A stretch of 64,000 nucleotides of DNA from Mesorhizobium sp. L-2-11 (GTDB taxonomy: Bacteria; Pseudomonadota; Alphaproteobacteria; Rhizobiales; Rhizobiaceae). The notes under the pieces are model-generated. The model was not told where the DNA came from. It was given only the letters and a program-made list of their open reading frames with translations, and did not search any database. The translations under genes were made by a program, and so were the position numbers. The stretch is from contig NZ_AP023257.1 in NCBI RefSeq assembly GCF_016756595.1, forward strand, positions 1,455,001 to 1,519,000, in the 5' to 3' direction. This document shows, one piece after another, positions 9,239 through 20,824 of the stretch. Every line of letters begins with the position of its first letter. The stretch's first letter is position 1.

Positions 9239-10177
9239 CTAGCGGGCCGCGGTCCAGCCCTTGTAGTCCTTCAGGTTGTCCGCCGTGATCAGCTGCGGGT
9301 CGAGCAGCACCGTCGCCTCGGCCGGCTTTTTGCCGGCGAGCACTTCAGCTGCCATCTGCAGCGACTGGCCGGCCATCACATAGGGATCCTGCGAGGCCGA
9401 GGCCTTGATCATCGACGTGCCGGAAGCGAGTTCCTTCTCGATGTCGGGCGCGCCGTCGACTGCGGTGAAGATGAACTCCGAGCGGTTGAGCTGCTTGGCC
9501 GCAAGCTGGGCGCCGATCGCCGTCGGGTCGTTGATGGCGAACACCGCGTCGATCTTGTCGAAACGGGTCAGCAGCGACTGGAACACCTTCAGGCCGCCGT
9601 CGCGCGAGCCTTCGGCATTCTGGTCGTCGGAGAGGATCTTGATATCCGGGTGTTTTGCCAGCACGTCCTTGCAGCCCTTCACCCGCTCCAGGATCGATGA
9701 AGATGCAGGGCCGTTCAGGATGACATAGTCACCCTTGCCACCGGTATGGTCGACGAGGTACTGGCAGGCCGCCTCGCCGGCCTTGACGTTGTTGGTCATC
9801 ACGGTGACGTCGGCGCCCGGCGCCGATACGTCGAACGCGGCAACCACGATGCCCGCGGCCTGCGCCTTCTTCACCGCCGGCGCGATCGCCTTGGCGTCGA
9901 CGGCGTTGAGCATGATCACGTCGACGCCGGCGGCGATGAACGAGTCGACCTGCGAGACCTGCTTGTTGAGGTCGTAGTCGGCCGACACCGAGGTCACCTC
10001 GACGTTCGGGTTGATCTTCCTGGCCGCGTCCTCGATGCCCTTGATGGTCGCGACGAAGAACGGGTTGCCGAGCAGGCCGACCGAGATGCCGACCTTGTTC
10101 AGGTCCTTGGCAGAAGCCGGTGCGACGGCGACGGCCGCGAGGGCAACGCCGCAGAGCAGTTTAGCGATGGTCTTCAT
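9239..10177 (-). CDS. sugar ABC transporter, periplasmic binding protein (ribose type)
   Basis: 312 residues, type I periplasmic binding fold of the RbsB/XylF group. The signal peptide is MKTIAKLLCGVALAAVAVAP with likely cleavage after ASA (residue 23). Sugar-contact-type segments NPFF, DVSAPGAD and INDPTAIGA are visible. It captures a monosaccharide and delivers it to the permease encoded upstream. GGAGGAG precedes the ATG. There are 78 bp between permease stop and this start. The ligand is unknown; the kinase and 3-epimerase neighbours suggest a pentose, ketose or deoxy sugar. Confidence 0.9.
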   Translation of the reverse strand: MKTIAKLLCGVALAAVAVAPASAKDLNKVGISVGLLGNPFFVATIKGIEDAARKINPNVEVTSVSADYDLNKQVSQVDSFIAAGVDVIMLNAVDAKAIAPAVKKAQAAGIVVAAFDVSAPGADVTVMTNNVKAGEAACQYLVDHTGGKGDYVILNGPASSSILERVKGCKDVLAKHPDIKILSDDQNAEGSRDGGLKVFQSLLTRFDKIDAVFAINDPTAIGAQLAAKQLNRSEFIFTAVDGAPDIEKELASGTSMIKASASQDPYVMAGQSLQMAAEVLAGKKPAEATVLLDPQLITADNLKDYKGWTAAR

Positions 10178-10255
10178 TCTTCTCCTCCTGATGCCCCGCG
10201 CCTCTCACGGTGCGTTACATGAAACCGGGTCGTCGACGCCGGCGACTAAGGTCAA

Positions 10256-11250
10256 TCACGTTCTTGCTCCTGCCTGGAGCCTGTAGCGGTCGAGGGCGAC
10301 CGCCACGATGATGACCAATCCCTTGATGATGTACTGCCAGATGTCCGAAACACCGGCCAGGATGAGTCCGTTGGAGAGCACCGCTATGATCAGGCCACCG
10401 ATCAGCGTGCCCCAGATCGAGCCGACGCCGCCGACGAAGCTGGTGCCGCCGAGAATGACCGCGGCGATGGCGTCGAGTTCGTAGGACTGCCCAAGCTGCA
10501 GCCCATTGGCAGCGTAGAGCCGGGCCGCCGACATGGCGCCGCCAAGGCCAGCGAGAAGGCCTGAAACGCCATAGACGAAGAGCAGCACCAGCGGCACCTT
10601 GATGCCGGTGAGGCGGGCGGCCTCGGCATTGCCGCCGACGGCATAGATCCAGGTGCCGAGCACGGTGCGCTTGAGCACCAGCCAGGTCAGCACCACCACC
10701 GACAGAGCAATGATGACCAGCCAGGGAATGCCGAACAGCGAACCGTTGCCGATGAAGTCGAACGGCAGGTCCGAGTTGAACACCGTCGTGTCCTGGCCGA
10801 GCAGGCGGGCGACGCCGCGCACGGCGGTCAGCGAACCGAGCGTGACGATAAAGGGCGGCAGCTTGATATAGGCGACGAGCAGCCCGTTGATGACGCCGAA
10901 GCCGAGGCCGACCAGAATGGCCGCTGGCACGCCGAGCATGCCCCACTCCGGCACCAGCGACACCATCACCGCCACCATCGCCGAGGCGGCAAGGATGGAG
11001 CCGACGGACAGGTCGATGCCGCCGGTCAGGATGACGAAGGTCATGCCGGCCGCAAGCACGATGTTGATCGACGACTGCTGGGTGACGATCAACAGGTTGG
11101 TCTCGGTGAGGAAGCGCGGGTTCATGATCTGGAATCCGGCCGCCAACAGGATCAGGACCGGCAGCATGCCAAGCGCGGCGAAGGCCATGCGCAGCCGCCG
11201 GCTCCTGCCGACAGCCTGGTCGCCCGCGCTCATCTCGGTTGCCTTGTCGG

Positions 11251-11254
<4 letters not shown>
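10256..11254 (-). CDS. sugar ABC transporter permease (ribose type)
   Basis: 332 residues of the RbsC/AraH class. There are about eight to ten hydrophobic segments, from residue 20 to the C-terminus. The class signature is seen as GGIDLSVGS near residue 80 and as [19 protein letters not shown] in the second half. It forms the membrane channel, probably as a homodimer because only one permease gene is present. It starts in an ATGA overlap with the ATPase stop, so translation is coupled. Confidence 0.92.
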
Positions 11255-12791
<1,537 letters not shown>

Positions 12792-12795
<4 letters not shown>

Positions 12796-14171
12796 CGTGC
12801 ACCTCCCGCTGCGGCATCAGCGACGCCTCGGTCGGTGGCGAGGCCGCGCCAGCTGTCGCGATAGAGGGCAAGCCCGGTGAAGCTCGAGGCGCGTACCGGC
12901 TCCGGCGCCTCGGCGGCAAATTCGCGTCCAACACTCTCGAAGGCGAGAGCCGCCGCTCCAGTGGCGCTGCCCTCCAGCGTGGCGCCCTGCATGAAGGCCT
13001 GGCCGGGACGCAGCTGCGCCAGCAGGCTGGCAAGCAGGCCGCCACTGTTCAGCCCGCCATCGACGATCACGGTGTCGTTCGAATGGATCAGGTCGAGACA
13101 CAGGTCGACCATTAGCGCGACATAGAGCAGCGCCACGGCCGCGCGCTCCTCCGCGTCGGGCGTGCGGCCGACCAATTCGCCGGGATGGCCAGGCATCGGC
13201 CCGCCCGGCGCGAAGCTGGGCAGCGCCATGATGCCGGCGCCGATCACCTGCTGCACGGCTGAGGGGGCGATCGCGCCCTGCCAACCGTTGCTGATCACTG
13301 CGAATTCGCGGCCGCCCATGAAGCGGATGGTCGGCACCGGGCCGCCGTCGACATCGACATTGACCAGCATGTCACGGTCGCGATCGAGCGCGTCGAGCGG
13401 GCAGTCCGGATTGAGCACCACAACCCAGGTGCCGGTCGAGACGACGGTGACCGGACCAAGCTGCTGCCGACGATAGGCATGGAGCGCCGCATTGCTGTCA
13501 TGGACACCGTTGTGAATGGCGATCGGCCGTGTCGCTCCGCCAAAGCGCTGCTCGCCGATCACCGCGCCGGCACGCTCGAAGGCGGGCATTTGGCAGCGCC
13601 AACCCTCGGCGTCGACCAGCGACGAGAAATCACGCTTGCGCGGTGCCCACAGATGCGAGTGGCAGCCGAGATAGGAAACCTCCGACACCGCCCGACCGCC
13701 AAAGCGCCAGCTCCAGTATTGTGGATAACCGAGCATCGCTTTGGCGGCGGCGAACGCGCTTGGTTGCACCGTCTTCAGCCACAGCATGTGGCGACCATAG
13801 TTGAAGCCGAGCGGCAGGCGCGGCGAGAAGGTTTCGGCGAAATCCGGAATGCGGCGACCGATCTGCGCGGCGATCTCAGGCGGCGGCTCTTGCTCGTAGT
13901 CGAGTATCGGATGGGTTAGCGCCGCATCGTCGACCAAGGCAAAGGTGCAGCCATGGCCCGAAACCATCAAGCCCTCTATGCCATGGACGTCGACCGCTTC
14001 GCCGACCGCGCGCGCCGCCCAATCGTGAAGCGCTGCTTCGTCGAGCACGCTGAAGCCGCCTTCGCGCGTCCAGTTCGGCTGGGTCCGGCGCTCACCCAGA
14101 ATCTGCCCGTGCTGGTCGAAGACGAACAGCTTCGAGTTGGTCTTGCCGAAGTCGAGGACAGCCACCTTCAC
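12792..14171 (-). CDS. FGGY-family carbohydrate kinase
   Basis: 459 residues. ATP-dependent sugar kinase with an N-terminal phosphate-binding loop ([14 protein letters not shown]), a middle catalytic block NGVHDSNAA with the probable base Asp, [11 protein letters not shown], and a C-terminal [11 protein letters not shown] motif. It looks closest to rhamnulokinase/L-fuculokinase-type members. The GTG start at 14171 overlaps the deoR stop (GTGA); longer frames upstream run inside deoR and are rejected. It probably phosphorylates the imported or epimerised ketose, whose phosphate could be cleaved by the divergent class II aldolase. The substrate is not provable from sequence. Confidence 0.85.
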
Positions 14172-14950
14172 TGGACGGCCCCCGAGGCAGAGGCGATCCG
14201 CACCATGACGCCGGCATCTTCGAGCATACGCGCGTCGGCATCGGACAGGCCGTCGTCGGTCACCAGCGTGCCGATGCGCGACAAGGGCAGTGCGACGTTG
14301 CGCGCGTGGATAGACAGTTTGCGGCTGTCGGCCAGCACCACGATCTGGTCGGCACATAGGCTGAGCTCGACGATGGAGCGAACCAGCAGCGGATGCGATT
14401 CCAGCACGCCCTGCTGGCTGATGCCCTGCGCGCCAAGAAAGAACTTCGACGCATAGAAGGGCACGGCCTGGGTGAGCGAATGGATGATGCCAGGCTCGCG
14501 ATGCAGTTCACCGCCGGCAACGGTCAGGCTGCAATGGCCGTGGTCGCTCAAATAGGCCACGAGCGGCATCGAATTGGTATAGAGCCGGATGTTGCGGTCG
14601 GCGAGCTTGACGCCGAGATGGAAGCAGGTCGAACCCCCATGCACGATGACGGCGTCGCCATCGCGCACCATGGTCGCCGCGAGAGCGGCGATCTGCCGTT
14701 TGGCCTCGACCGCGAGATCGCGGTTCTCGTCGTAGGGCCTGGCATAGGCGACGCCCGCCTGCGCAGCGCCATCGAGCGCCGAGATGCCGCCATAGACCTT
14801 GCGTGCCTCGCCGGCCTCGTCGATCTTGTCGATATCGCGCCGCACCGTCGCAGCCGATACGCCGAGCCGCTCCTGCAGCTCGCGCACCGAGGCGAAGGGG
14901 CGATCCCGCAACAGCTCGACGATCTGACGCTGGCGGCCGGAGTCGCTCAA
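14168..14950 (-). CDS. DeoR-family transcriptional repressor
   Basis: 260 residues. The N-terminal DeoR winged helix contains RQRQIVELLRD and LGVSAATVRRDIDKI. The C-terminal sugar-phosphate sensor domain has the GGSTCFHLG phosphate loop, NSMPLVAYL and GAQGIS. The start is a TTG at 14950 with GGGAGGG 6 nt upstream; a TTG at 14986 lacks a site. It is first gene of the operon and divergent from the aldolase gene, so it likely controls both directions and responds to a sugar phosphate made by the kinases. Confidence 0.88.
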   Translation of the reverse strand: MSDSGRQRQIVELLRDRPFASVRELQERLGVSAATVRRDIDKIDEAGEARKVYGGISALDGAAQAGVAYARPYDENRDLAVEAKRQIAALAATMVRDGDAVIVHGGSTCFHLGVKLADRNIRLYTNSMPLVAYLSDHGHCSLTVAGGELHREPGIIHSLTQAVPFYASKFFLGAQGISQQGVLESHPLLVRSIVELSLCADQIVVLADSRKLSIHARNVALPLSRIGTLVTDDGLSDADARMLEDAGVMVRIASASGAVQ

Positions 14951-15147
14951 CGGATACCCTCCCGAAATGCCATTTTGCCACGGCAATTGGTGTAACTTAC
15001 TCAGAGTTAATCAGAATGCAAGCTTGATTTGGTTGAACAAGATCACTATTGACGTAACTTGCTCGCATCTGCGATACCGGCGTCATGCGTTATCCTGGCC
15101 ACCCGGATCCAAAGCCGTGGCGAGCGCCGGTTCGTGAAGGAGTTTCG
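14951..15147. promoter_or_regulatory. divergent deoR/aldolase control region with 11-bp direct repeats
   Basis: GTAACTTACTC at 14992-15002 and GTAACTTGCTC at 15054-15064 are 10/11 identical and 62 bp apart, about six helical turns. TAACT/AGTTA dyads overlap the first. The spacing suits cooperative binding of a DeoR protein across both promoters. GGGAGGG at 14957-14963 is the deoR ribosome-binding site. Confidence 0.5.
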
Positions 15148-16191
15148 ATGGCAATCAATGCGGATGCGCAGGAACTGGCTGCGTTGCGGTCGCTTTCGGC
15201 CAGCATCGGGTGCGACCCGCATCTGACCCAGGCCGCGGGCGGCAACACTTCGCTGAAAGCCGGCGACACGCTCTGGATCAAGGCTTCCGGCACCTGGATG
15301 AAGGATGCGCTCGCCGAAGAGATCATGGTTCCCGTGGCGATCCCCCCGCTGCTTAGGGCTGTCGAGGAGCGCGACCCGGCCGCCGATCAGCCACAGGGTT
15401 TCGCCATCGAGGCGCTCAATGCCCGCAAGCTGCGTCCTTCGATCGAGACCACGGTTCACGCGCTGATGCCGCAGCGCGTCGTCCTGCATGTCCACTGCGT
15501 CGACACCATTTCGCTTGCGGTGCAGGCCGACTGCGAGGCTCAAATCGCCAAGCGCCTCGATGGTCTCGAATGGGCGTATGTTCCCTATCGCCGGCCGGGC
15601 CTGCCGCTTGCCCAGGGGATTGTCGAGCGCCTTCGGCCTGGGGTCGATGTGCTGATCCTTGCCAATCATGGCCTGGTCGTCGCAGCCGAAACCGTGGCCG
15701 GCGCCGAGGCGCTGCTGCGTCGCGTCACGGGGCTGCTGGCGCGGCCGCCGCGCGAGGTGGCGGAGCCCAACCTTGTCGCATTGACGGCGCTCATCGGACA
15801 CACCGGCTACAGGTTGCCAGCGGATGTCGAAGCGCATGCCGTCGCGATCGATCCTGAGAGCCGCCGCATGGCGGCAGGAGGCAGCCTCTATCCCGATCAC
15901 GTCATCTTTCTCGGCCAGGGTTCGGTCGTGGCGAGGCCCGGTGAGGACGTGATGCGTGTCACCGAACGGTGCGGTACGGCACCGGTGGCGATCCTGTTTC
16001 CCGGGCTTGGCGTGCTGATGCGCGGCGACGCCAGTCCCGGCGCCAATGCCATGCAACGCTGCCTCGCCGACGTGACGTCGCGGGTCGACGTCGCAGCGAA
16101 GCTGAATTATCTGACCGCCGCCGAGAACGATGAACTGATCAACTGGGACGCCGAGAAGTATCGCCAGAAACTCAATGCAGCCGGCAGCTGA
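15148..16191 (+). CDS. class II (zinc) sugar-phosphate aldolase
   Basis: 347 residues. Class II aldolase/adducin fold, as in fuculose- and rhamnulose-phosphate aldolases. The motifs GGNTSLK, IKASGTWM, HVHCVD with two zinc-binding His, and ANHGLVV with a third His are visible. It is longer than FucA (about 215), with a roughly 130-residue C-terminal extension as in RhaD-like enzymes. It cleaves a ketose 1-phosphate to dihydroxyacetone phosphate and an aldehyde. ATG 15148 has AAGGAG upstream. It is divergent from deoR and followed at once by a kinase gene. Confidence 0.85.
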   Translation: MAINADAQELAALRSLSASIGCDPHLTQAAGGNTSLKAGDTLWIKASGTWMKDALAEEIMVPVAIPPLLRAVEERDPAADQPQGFAIEALNARKLRPSIETTVHALMPQRVVLHVHCVDTISLAVQADCEAQIAKRLDGLEWAYVPYRRPGLPLAQGIVERLRPGVDVLILANHGLVVAAETVAGAEALLRRVTGLLARPPREVAEPNLVALTALIGHTGYRLPADVEAHAVAIDPESRRMAAGGSLYPDHVIFLGQGSVVARPGEDVMRVTERCGTAPVAILFPGLGVLMRGDASPGANAMQRCLADVTSRVDVAAKLNYLTAAENDELINWDAEKYRQKLNAAGS

Positions 16192-16192
16192 G

Positions 16193-17479
16193 ATGGCGCT
16201 TTCGATCGGCCCGCTTTCGATTGGGATCGACATAGGCACATCGGGTGCGCGCGCCGTCGCCATGCGGCCGGACTTCTCGATTGCCGCGCGTTCCGCCGTT
16301 CCACTCGACAGATTTGGCCAGAACGCCCGCGACCCCTCGGTATGGTGGTCAGCGGTCGGCGCGGCGCTGACCGAACTGCTTTCCGGCATCGATCGCGCGG
16401 CGGTGCGGTCGATTGCCGTCGACGGCACTTCGGGCACGCTGCTGCCGGTCGACGGCGCCGGGCGGCCGCTGGCCGAGCCGTTGATGTACAGCGACAAGGT
16501 CGACGACGACGTCATTCTGGCGGTGATCGCGCGTGAGGCGCCGGCCGCGAGCGCAGCACGTGGGCCGACGTCCGGTCTCGCCAAGGCGCTGTGGTTCCAG
16601 CGCCTGCCCGGCATTGCTGCGGTGCTGCATCAGGCCGACTGGATCGCGGCACAGTTTTCCGGCGCCTTCGACATCAGCGACGAGAACAATGCCCTGAAAA
16701 CCGGCTACGACGTCGAGGCCCGCCGCTGGCCGGACTGGATTGCGGCGACCGGCATGCGCATGGGATTTCTTCCTCGTGTCGTCAAGCCGGGCGATGTCAC
16801 GGGAACGCTCACCGCGAGTGCGGCGGACCGGTTCGGCCTGGCGCGCGACGTTGCCGTGGTCGCTGGCACGACGGATGGCTGCGCGTCGTTCCTGGCGACG
16901 GGTGCTGCGGCAGTTGGCGACGGCGTCACCACGCTGGGCTCCTCTCTGACCATCAAAGTCCTCTCCGACCGGCCGATCTCGGCGCCGCAGTTCGGCATTT
17001 ACAGTCACCGGCTGGGAGATGCCTATCTGGCGGGTGGTGCGTCGAATTCGGGCGGCAAGGTGCTGGCGCAGCATTTTTCTCTCGCGCGGATCATCGAATT
17101 GAGTGTGGTGATCGATCCGATGACCGAGACCGGCCTCGACTATTATCCGCTTCCCGCGGTTGGCGAACGCTTTCCGATCGCCGATCCTGATTTGCTGCCA
17201 CGCCTGACGCCGCGGCCGGCGGACGACGCCGACTATCTGAAAGCCATGTTCGAGGGCATCGCGGTGATCGAGGCGCTCGGCTATCGCCGGCTTGCCGAAC
17301 TCGGCGCCCCCCGGTTGACGTCGGTCAGAAGTGTCGGCGGCGGGGCGGCAAACGCCGCCTGGACCGCGATCCGGCAGCGCAAGCTGGGCGTCGATTTTCT
17401 GCCGGCGCTTTCGGACGAGGCGGCCGCCGGCACGGCACGGCTGGCGCTGATCGGCGCAATCGCAGCGGGGCTGTTGTGA
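16193..17479 (+). CDS. FGGY-family kinase, D-ribulokinase-like
   Basis: 428 residues. N-terminal phosphate loop IGIDIGTSGARAVAM, then AVDGTSGT with the substrate-contact Asp, AGTTDGCASF, LGSSLTIKVLS, and VGGGAANAAW near the C-terminus. The short size and GTSG pattern fit the D-ribulokinase/xylulokinase-like subgroup. ATG 16193 lies 1 nt after the aldolase stop; an alternative ATG at 16175 overlaps it. This is the second kinase of the island, so two different ketoses or two steps may be handled. Confidence 0.82.
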   Translation: MALSIGPLSIGIDIGTSGARAVAMRPDFSIAARSAVPLDRFGQNARDPSVWWSAVGAALTELLSGIDRAAVRSIAVDGTSGTLLPVDGAGRPLAEPLMYSDKVDDDVILAVIAREAPAASAARGPTSGLAKALWFQRLPGIAAVLHQADWIAAQFSGAFDISDENNALKTGYDVEARRWPDWIAATGMRMGFLPRVVKPGDVTGTLTASAADRFGLARDVAVVAGTTDGCASFLATGAAAVGDGVTTLGSSLTIKVLSDRPISAPQFGIYSHRLGDAYLAGGASNSGGKVLAQHFSLARIIELSVVIDPMTETGLDYYPLPAVGERFPIADPDLLPRLTPRPADDADYLKAMFEGIAVIEALGYRRLAELGAPRLTSVRSVGGGAANAAWTAIRQRKLGVDFLPALSDEAAAGTARLALIGAIAAGLL

Positions 17480-18330
17480 GCACGAAAAAGGTCGAACATC
17501 TCGACGGCATCGGAGCGCTGGTCGAGCGCTATCAGGTGTTCCTGCTCGATCAGTTCGGCGTGCTGCACGATGGTACGAACCCCTATCCGGGCGCCGTGGA
17601 GGCGTTGGCGGCGCTGAAGCGTGCAGGCAGGACGATCGTGCTGGTCTCGAATTCCGGCAGGCGGGCGCGGCCCAACGAGACCCGCTTGCTGAAGCTCGGC
17701 TTTGAACCAGGAAGCTGGGATCAATTTGTCTCTTCCGGCGAGATCGCGTGGCGGTCTTTTCACGACATGGCGATATCCGGAACGCTGCGACCAAACACAA
17801 AATGTTTGCTGATTAGCCGCGAGGGCGATCGTTCGGCGATTGAAGGTCTGCCTTTTACGCTGACCAGCGACGGCGACGATGCCGAACTGGTGCTGATCGC
17901 CGCCAGCGAGGGCGACCGCTACGACATCGAGCACTATCGCAGGCTCTTTGCGCCGGCAGCGACGCGGCAGGTGCCGTGCTTCTGCACCAATCCCGACAAG
18001 ATCATGCTGACGGCAGTCGGGCCTCGCTTTGGCGCCGGCCAGCTTGCGGATCTCTACGAGAGCCTCGGCGGCAGCGTCACCCGTATCGGCAAGCCCTATA
18101 CACCGATCTTCGACGCCGCGCTGGCGCTGGCGGGCAACCCGGACCGCAGCAGCGTGGTCTGTATCGGCGACAGCGTCGAACACGATGTCGCCGGTGGAAT
18201 TGGTGCCGGTGTGGCGACTGCGCTGGTCTTGTCCGGAATATTGGCGGACACCCCTGATCTCGCCGAGCTTTTCGACAGTCTTAACGCCTACCCCGACTAC
18301 ACCACGGATATTTTTAAGTTCGCTGATTGA
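17476..18330 (+). CDS. HAD-superfamily class IIA phosphatase
   Basis: 284 residues. It fits the NagD-like IIA branch: motif I LLDQFGVLHDG (nucleophile Asp), motif II VLVSNSG, motif III Lys in RIGKPYTP, motif IV CIGDSVEHDV. A GTG start overlaps the kinase stop (GTGA). Members dephosphorylate small sugar or nucleotide phosphates; here it may remove or proofread sugar phosphates of the aldolase/kinase pathway. Confidence 0.82.
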   Translation: MSTKKVEHLDGIGALVERYQVFLLDQFGVLHDGTNPYPGAVEALAALKRAGRTIVLVSNSGRRARPNETRLLKLGFEPGSWDQFVSSGEIAWRSFHDMAISGTLRPNTKCLLISREGDRSAIEGLPFTLTSDGDDAELVLIAASEGDRYDIEHYRRLFAPAATRQVPCFCTNPDKIMLTAVGPRFGAGQLADLYESLGGSVTRIGKPYTPIFDAALALAGNPDRSSVVCIGDSVEHDVAGGIGAGVATALVLSGILADTPDLAELFDSLNAYPDYTTDIFKFAD

Positions 18331-18440
18331 GATCTGCAATTTCCCAGGGTTGGGCGCTGTGATCGTGCTGCTTTCGGTGGCGCAGCCCTTTCGCCGCCGT
18401 TGCCAGTTCACATCTTGTTGGTCAGGGGCTATTGGACTGC

Positions 18441-20027
18441 ATGCGTGATTTCCAACTCCCCGGGCGCTCGCCGGTTCGTGCGACGGAAGCGATGGCCGCG
18501 ACATCGCACCCTCTGGCGACGCTGGCGGCAATCGAGATGCTGCGGTCCGGCGGCAACGCGATGGACGCAGCCGTGTGCGCGGCGGCGGTGCAGGCGGTGG
18601 TCGAGCCGCAATCGACCGGTATCGGCGGCGACTGTTTCGTCCTCTACTGTCCCAACGGCCAAGGCGAGGTTCTGGCCTTCAACGGCTCCGGCCGCGCACC
18701 GGCAGCAGCAGAGGCTGAGTGGTATCTGGACAAGGGGCATGACCAACTGCCTGAATCCGGTCCGCACTCGGTCACCGTGCCGGGCTCCGTCGACGCCTGG
18801 TGCCGGCTGCTCGATGATCATGGCAGAAAGGGCATCGACGCCGCGCTCGCACCGGCCATACGTTACGCCGAACAGGGTTATGTCGTCCAAGACCGCGTCG
18901 CCTTCGACTGGGCTGAAAGTGCCGCCTTGCTGGCCGCCGACGAACATGCGGCGCGGATATTTCTGCCGGATGGAAAGGCGCCGCAGGCCGGCGAGCTGCA
19001 CCGGCAGCCGCAACTGGCCGAGACCTTGCGCATCGTCTCGCGCCGTGGCCGCGCCGGCTTCTATGATGGCGAGGTCGCCGACGACATGGTGTCACGTCTG
19101 CGCGCGCTTGGCGGGCTGCATGCGCTCGAGGATTTTTCGGCGACGAAGGGCGACTATGTCAGGCCGGTCGGCACATCCTACCGGGGCTACGACATCCATC
19201 AGATGCCGCCGAACAACCAAGGGCTGACGGCACTGATCATGCTGAATGTGCTGTCAGGCTTTTCGCTCGGCTCGCTGGACCCAAACGGCGCCGAGCGCTT
19301 TCATCTCGAGATCGAGGCGGGGCGGCTTGCCTATCAGGACCGCGACGATTTCATCGGCGACCAGAACCGGGTCCATGTTCCCGTGCAGCAGTTGTTGTCC
19401 AGCTCCCATGCGGACCGGCTTCGCGCCGAGATCGATCCGGCGCGCGCAATGACCCATCTGCCTCGCCTGGAGCTTCAGCCGAGCGATACCGTCTACATCT
19501 CGGTGGTCGACCGCGACCGTAATGCGGTCAGCTTCATCAACTCGACCTTTGGTTCGTTCGGCAGCGGGGTGGTCGGCCCCAAGACCGGCGTCGTCCTGCA
19601 GAATCGCGGCAGCAGCTTCCGCCTGGCGGCGGACCATCCAAACCGCATCGCACCGGGAAAACGTCCGATGCATACCATCATGCCGGGCATGGTGACAGCC
19701 AAGGGCAGGGCAGTCATGCCGTTTGGCGTGATGGGCGGCGGCTACCAGCCGTTCGGCCATGTCCACCTTCTCACCAACATGATCGATTTCGCCATGGACC
19801 CGCAGGAGGCGCTGGATGCGCCACGTGTGTTTTACCGCCAGAACACTGTGGAGACCGAGCGTGGCGTTCCGGCCGAGGCGATCGCTGGCCTGCGCGAGCG
19901 CGGCCATGACGTGTCCATCCCAACCGACCCGCATGGCGGCGGCCAGCTGGTGCTGATCGACTGGGACAAGGGCACGCTTACCGGCGCGTCCGATCCACGC
20001 AAGGATGGTTGCGCGCTGGGTTACTGA
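18441..20027 (+). CDS. gamma-glutamyltransferase-family Ntn hydrolase
   Basis: 528 residues, normal for the family. The autoprocessing and catalytic Thr is probably T350 in QPSDTVYISVVD, preceding the small subunit. GNAMDAAVCAAAVQAVVEP and STGIGGDCF at the start and GVMGGGYQPFGH in the small subunit are family blocks. No signal peptide is visible, so it may be cytoplasmic and act on gamma-glutamyl or related amides. ATG 18441 is chosen; ATG 18432 is possible, and neither has a strong ribosome site. It ends in a 7-bp tail-to-tail overlap with dppF, the facing peptide importer. Confidence 0.85.
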   Translation: MRDFQLPGRSPVRATEAMAATSHPLATLAAIEMLRSGGNAMDAAVCAAAVQAVVEPQSTGIGGDCFVLYCPNGQGEVLAFNGSGRAPAAAEAEWYLDKGHDQLPESGPHSVTVPGSVDAWCRLLDDHGRKGIDAALAPAIRYAEQGYVVQDRVAFDWAESAALLAADEHAARIFLPDGKAPQAGELHRQPQLAETLRIVSRRGRAGFYDGEVADDMVSRLRALGGLHALEDFSATKGDYVRPVGTSYRGYDIHQMPPNNQGLTALIMLNVLSGFSLGSLDPNGAERFHLEIEAGRLAYQDRDDFIGDQNRVHVPVQQLLSSSHADRLRAEIDPARAMTHLPRLELQPSDTVYISVVDRDRNAVSFINSTFGSFGSGVVGPKTGVVLQNRGSSFRLAADHPNRIAPGKRPMHTIMPGMVTAKGRAVMPFGVMGGGYQPFGHVHLLTNMIDFAMDPQEALDAPRVFYRQNTVETERGVPAEAIAGLRERGHDVSIPTDPHGGGQLVLIDWDKGTLTGASDPRKDGCALGY

Positions 20028-20824
20028 CGGTCGGCTGCGCCCTGCGTGCCGGTCCTGTTCAGTTTTGGCGCTGCCGCCACCAGCGCCTTGCCGATCGCCG
20101 ACTGCGGGGCACCGATGACCGCGCGGGCGTTGCCACTTTCGGCGACCCGGCCGGCATCGAGAATGACGACGCGATGGGCGATGGCGCTGATGACGCCGAG
20201 ATCATGCGAAATGAACAGGTAGGCGATCCGTTGCTCGCGTTGCAGATCGAGCAGCAATTGCAGGATCTGCCGGCGAACCGATACGTCGAGCGCGGACACC
20301 GCCTCGTCGAGGACGATCAGCGACGGTTTTGTGGCGATGGCTCGCGCAATCGCGATGCGCTGGCGCTGGCCGCCCGAGATCTCGTGGATGGCGCGGGCGG
20401 CGAGATCAGCGCTCAGGCCGACGCGCTCGAGCAGAGCGGCGATGCGCCGCGGGCGTTCTGATCGGGCCGCGATGCCATGGATGCGCAAAGGATCGTCAAG
20501 CACGCGCGCGACGCTGGCGCGCGGATTGAAGGCGGCGAGCGGGTCCTGGAAGACCATTTGCAAACGCGCGCGCCGTGCGCGCAACGCAGTACCGTTCAGG
20601 GACAGGAAATCGCCGCCTTCGAACTCGATACGGCCGGCGTCCGGTTCGATCAGCCGCAGCAGCAGCCTGGCGATCGTCGACTTGCCGCTGCCGGAAGGGC
20701 CGGCCAGCGCCAGCGTCTCGCCGGCCTCGATGTGAAAGGAGACATCATCGACGGCGGCGATCGTCTTGCCGCCGCGCCGATATCGTTTGGTCAGGCCGGA
20801 AACGGCCAGCAATGGACTGCTCAC
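20021..20824 (-). CDS. dppF: dipeptide/oligopeptide ABC transporter ATPase, DppF type
   Basis: 267 residues, one ABC domain. Walker A GPSGSGKST, Q-loop VFQDP, signature ISGGQRQRIAIARAI, Walker B LIVLDEAVSALD, switch His in FISHD. It is last in the leftward importer operon and starts with GTG overlapping the dppD stop. It pairs with DppD to energise uptake. Its function depends on dppB, which is interrupted. Confidence 0.9.
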   Translation of the reverse strand: MSSPLLAVSGLTKRYRRGGKTIAAVDDVSFHIEAGETLALAGPSGSGKSTIARLLLRLIEPDAGRIEFEGGDFLSLNGTALRARRARLQMVFQDPLAAFNPRASVARVLDDPLRIHGIAARSERPRRIAALLERVGLSADLAARAIHEISGGQRQRIAIARAIATKPSLIVLDEAVSALDVSVRRQILQLLLDLQREQRIAYLFISHDLGVISAIAHRVVILDAGRVAESGNARAVIGAPQSAIGKALVAAAPKLNRTGTQGAADRQ

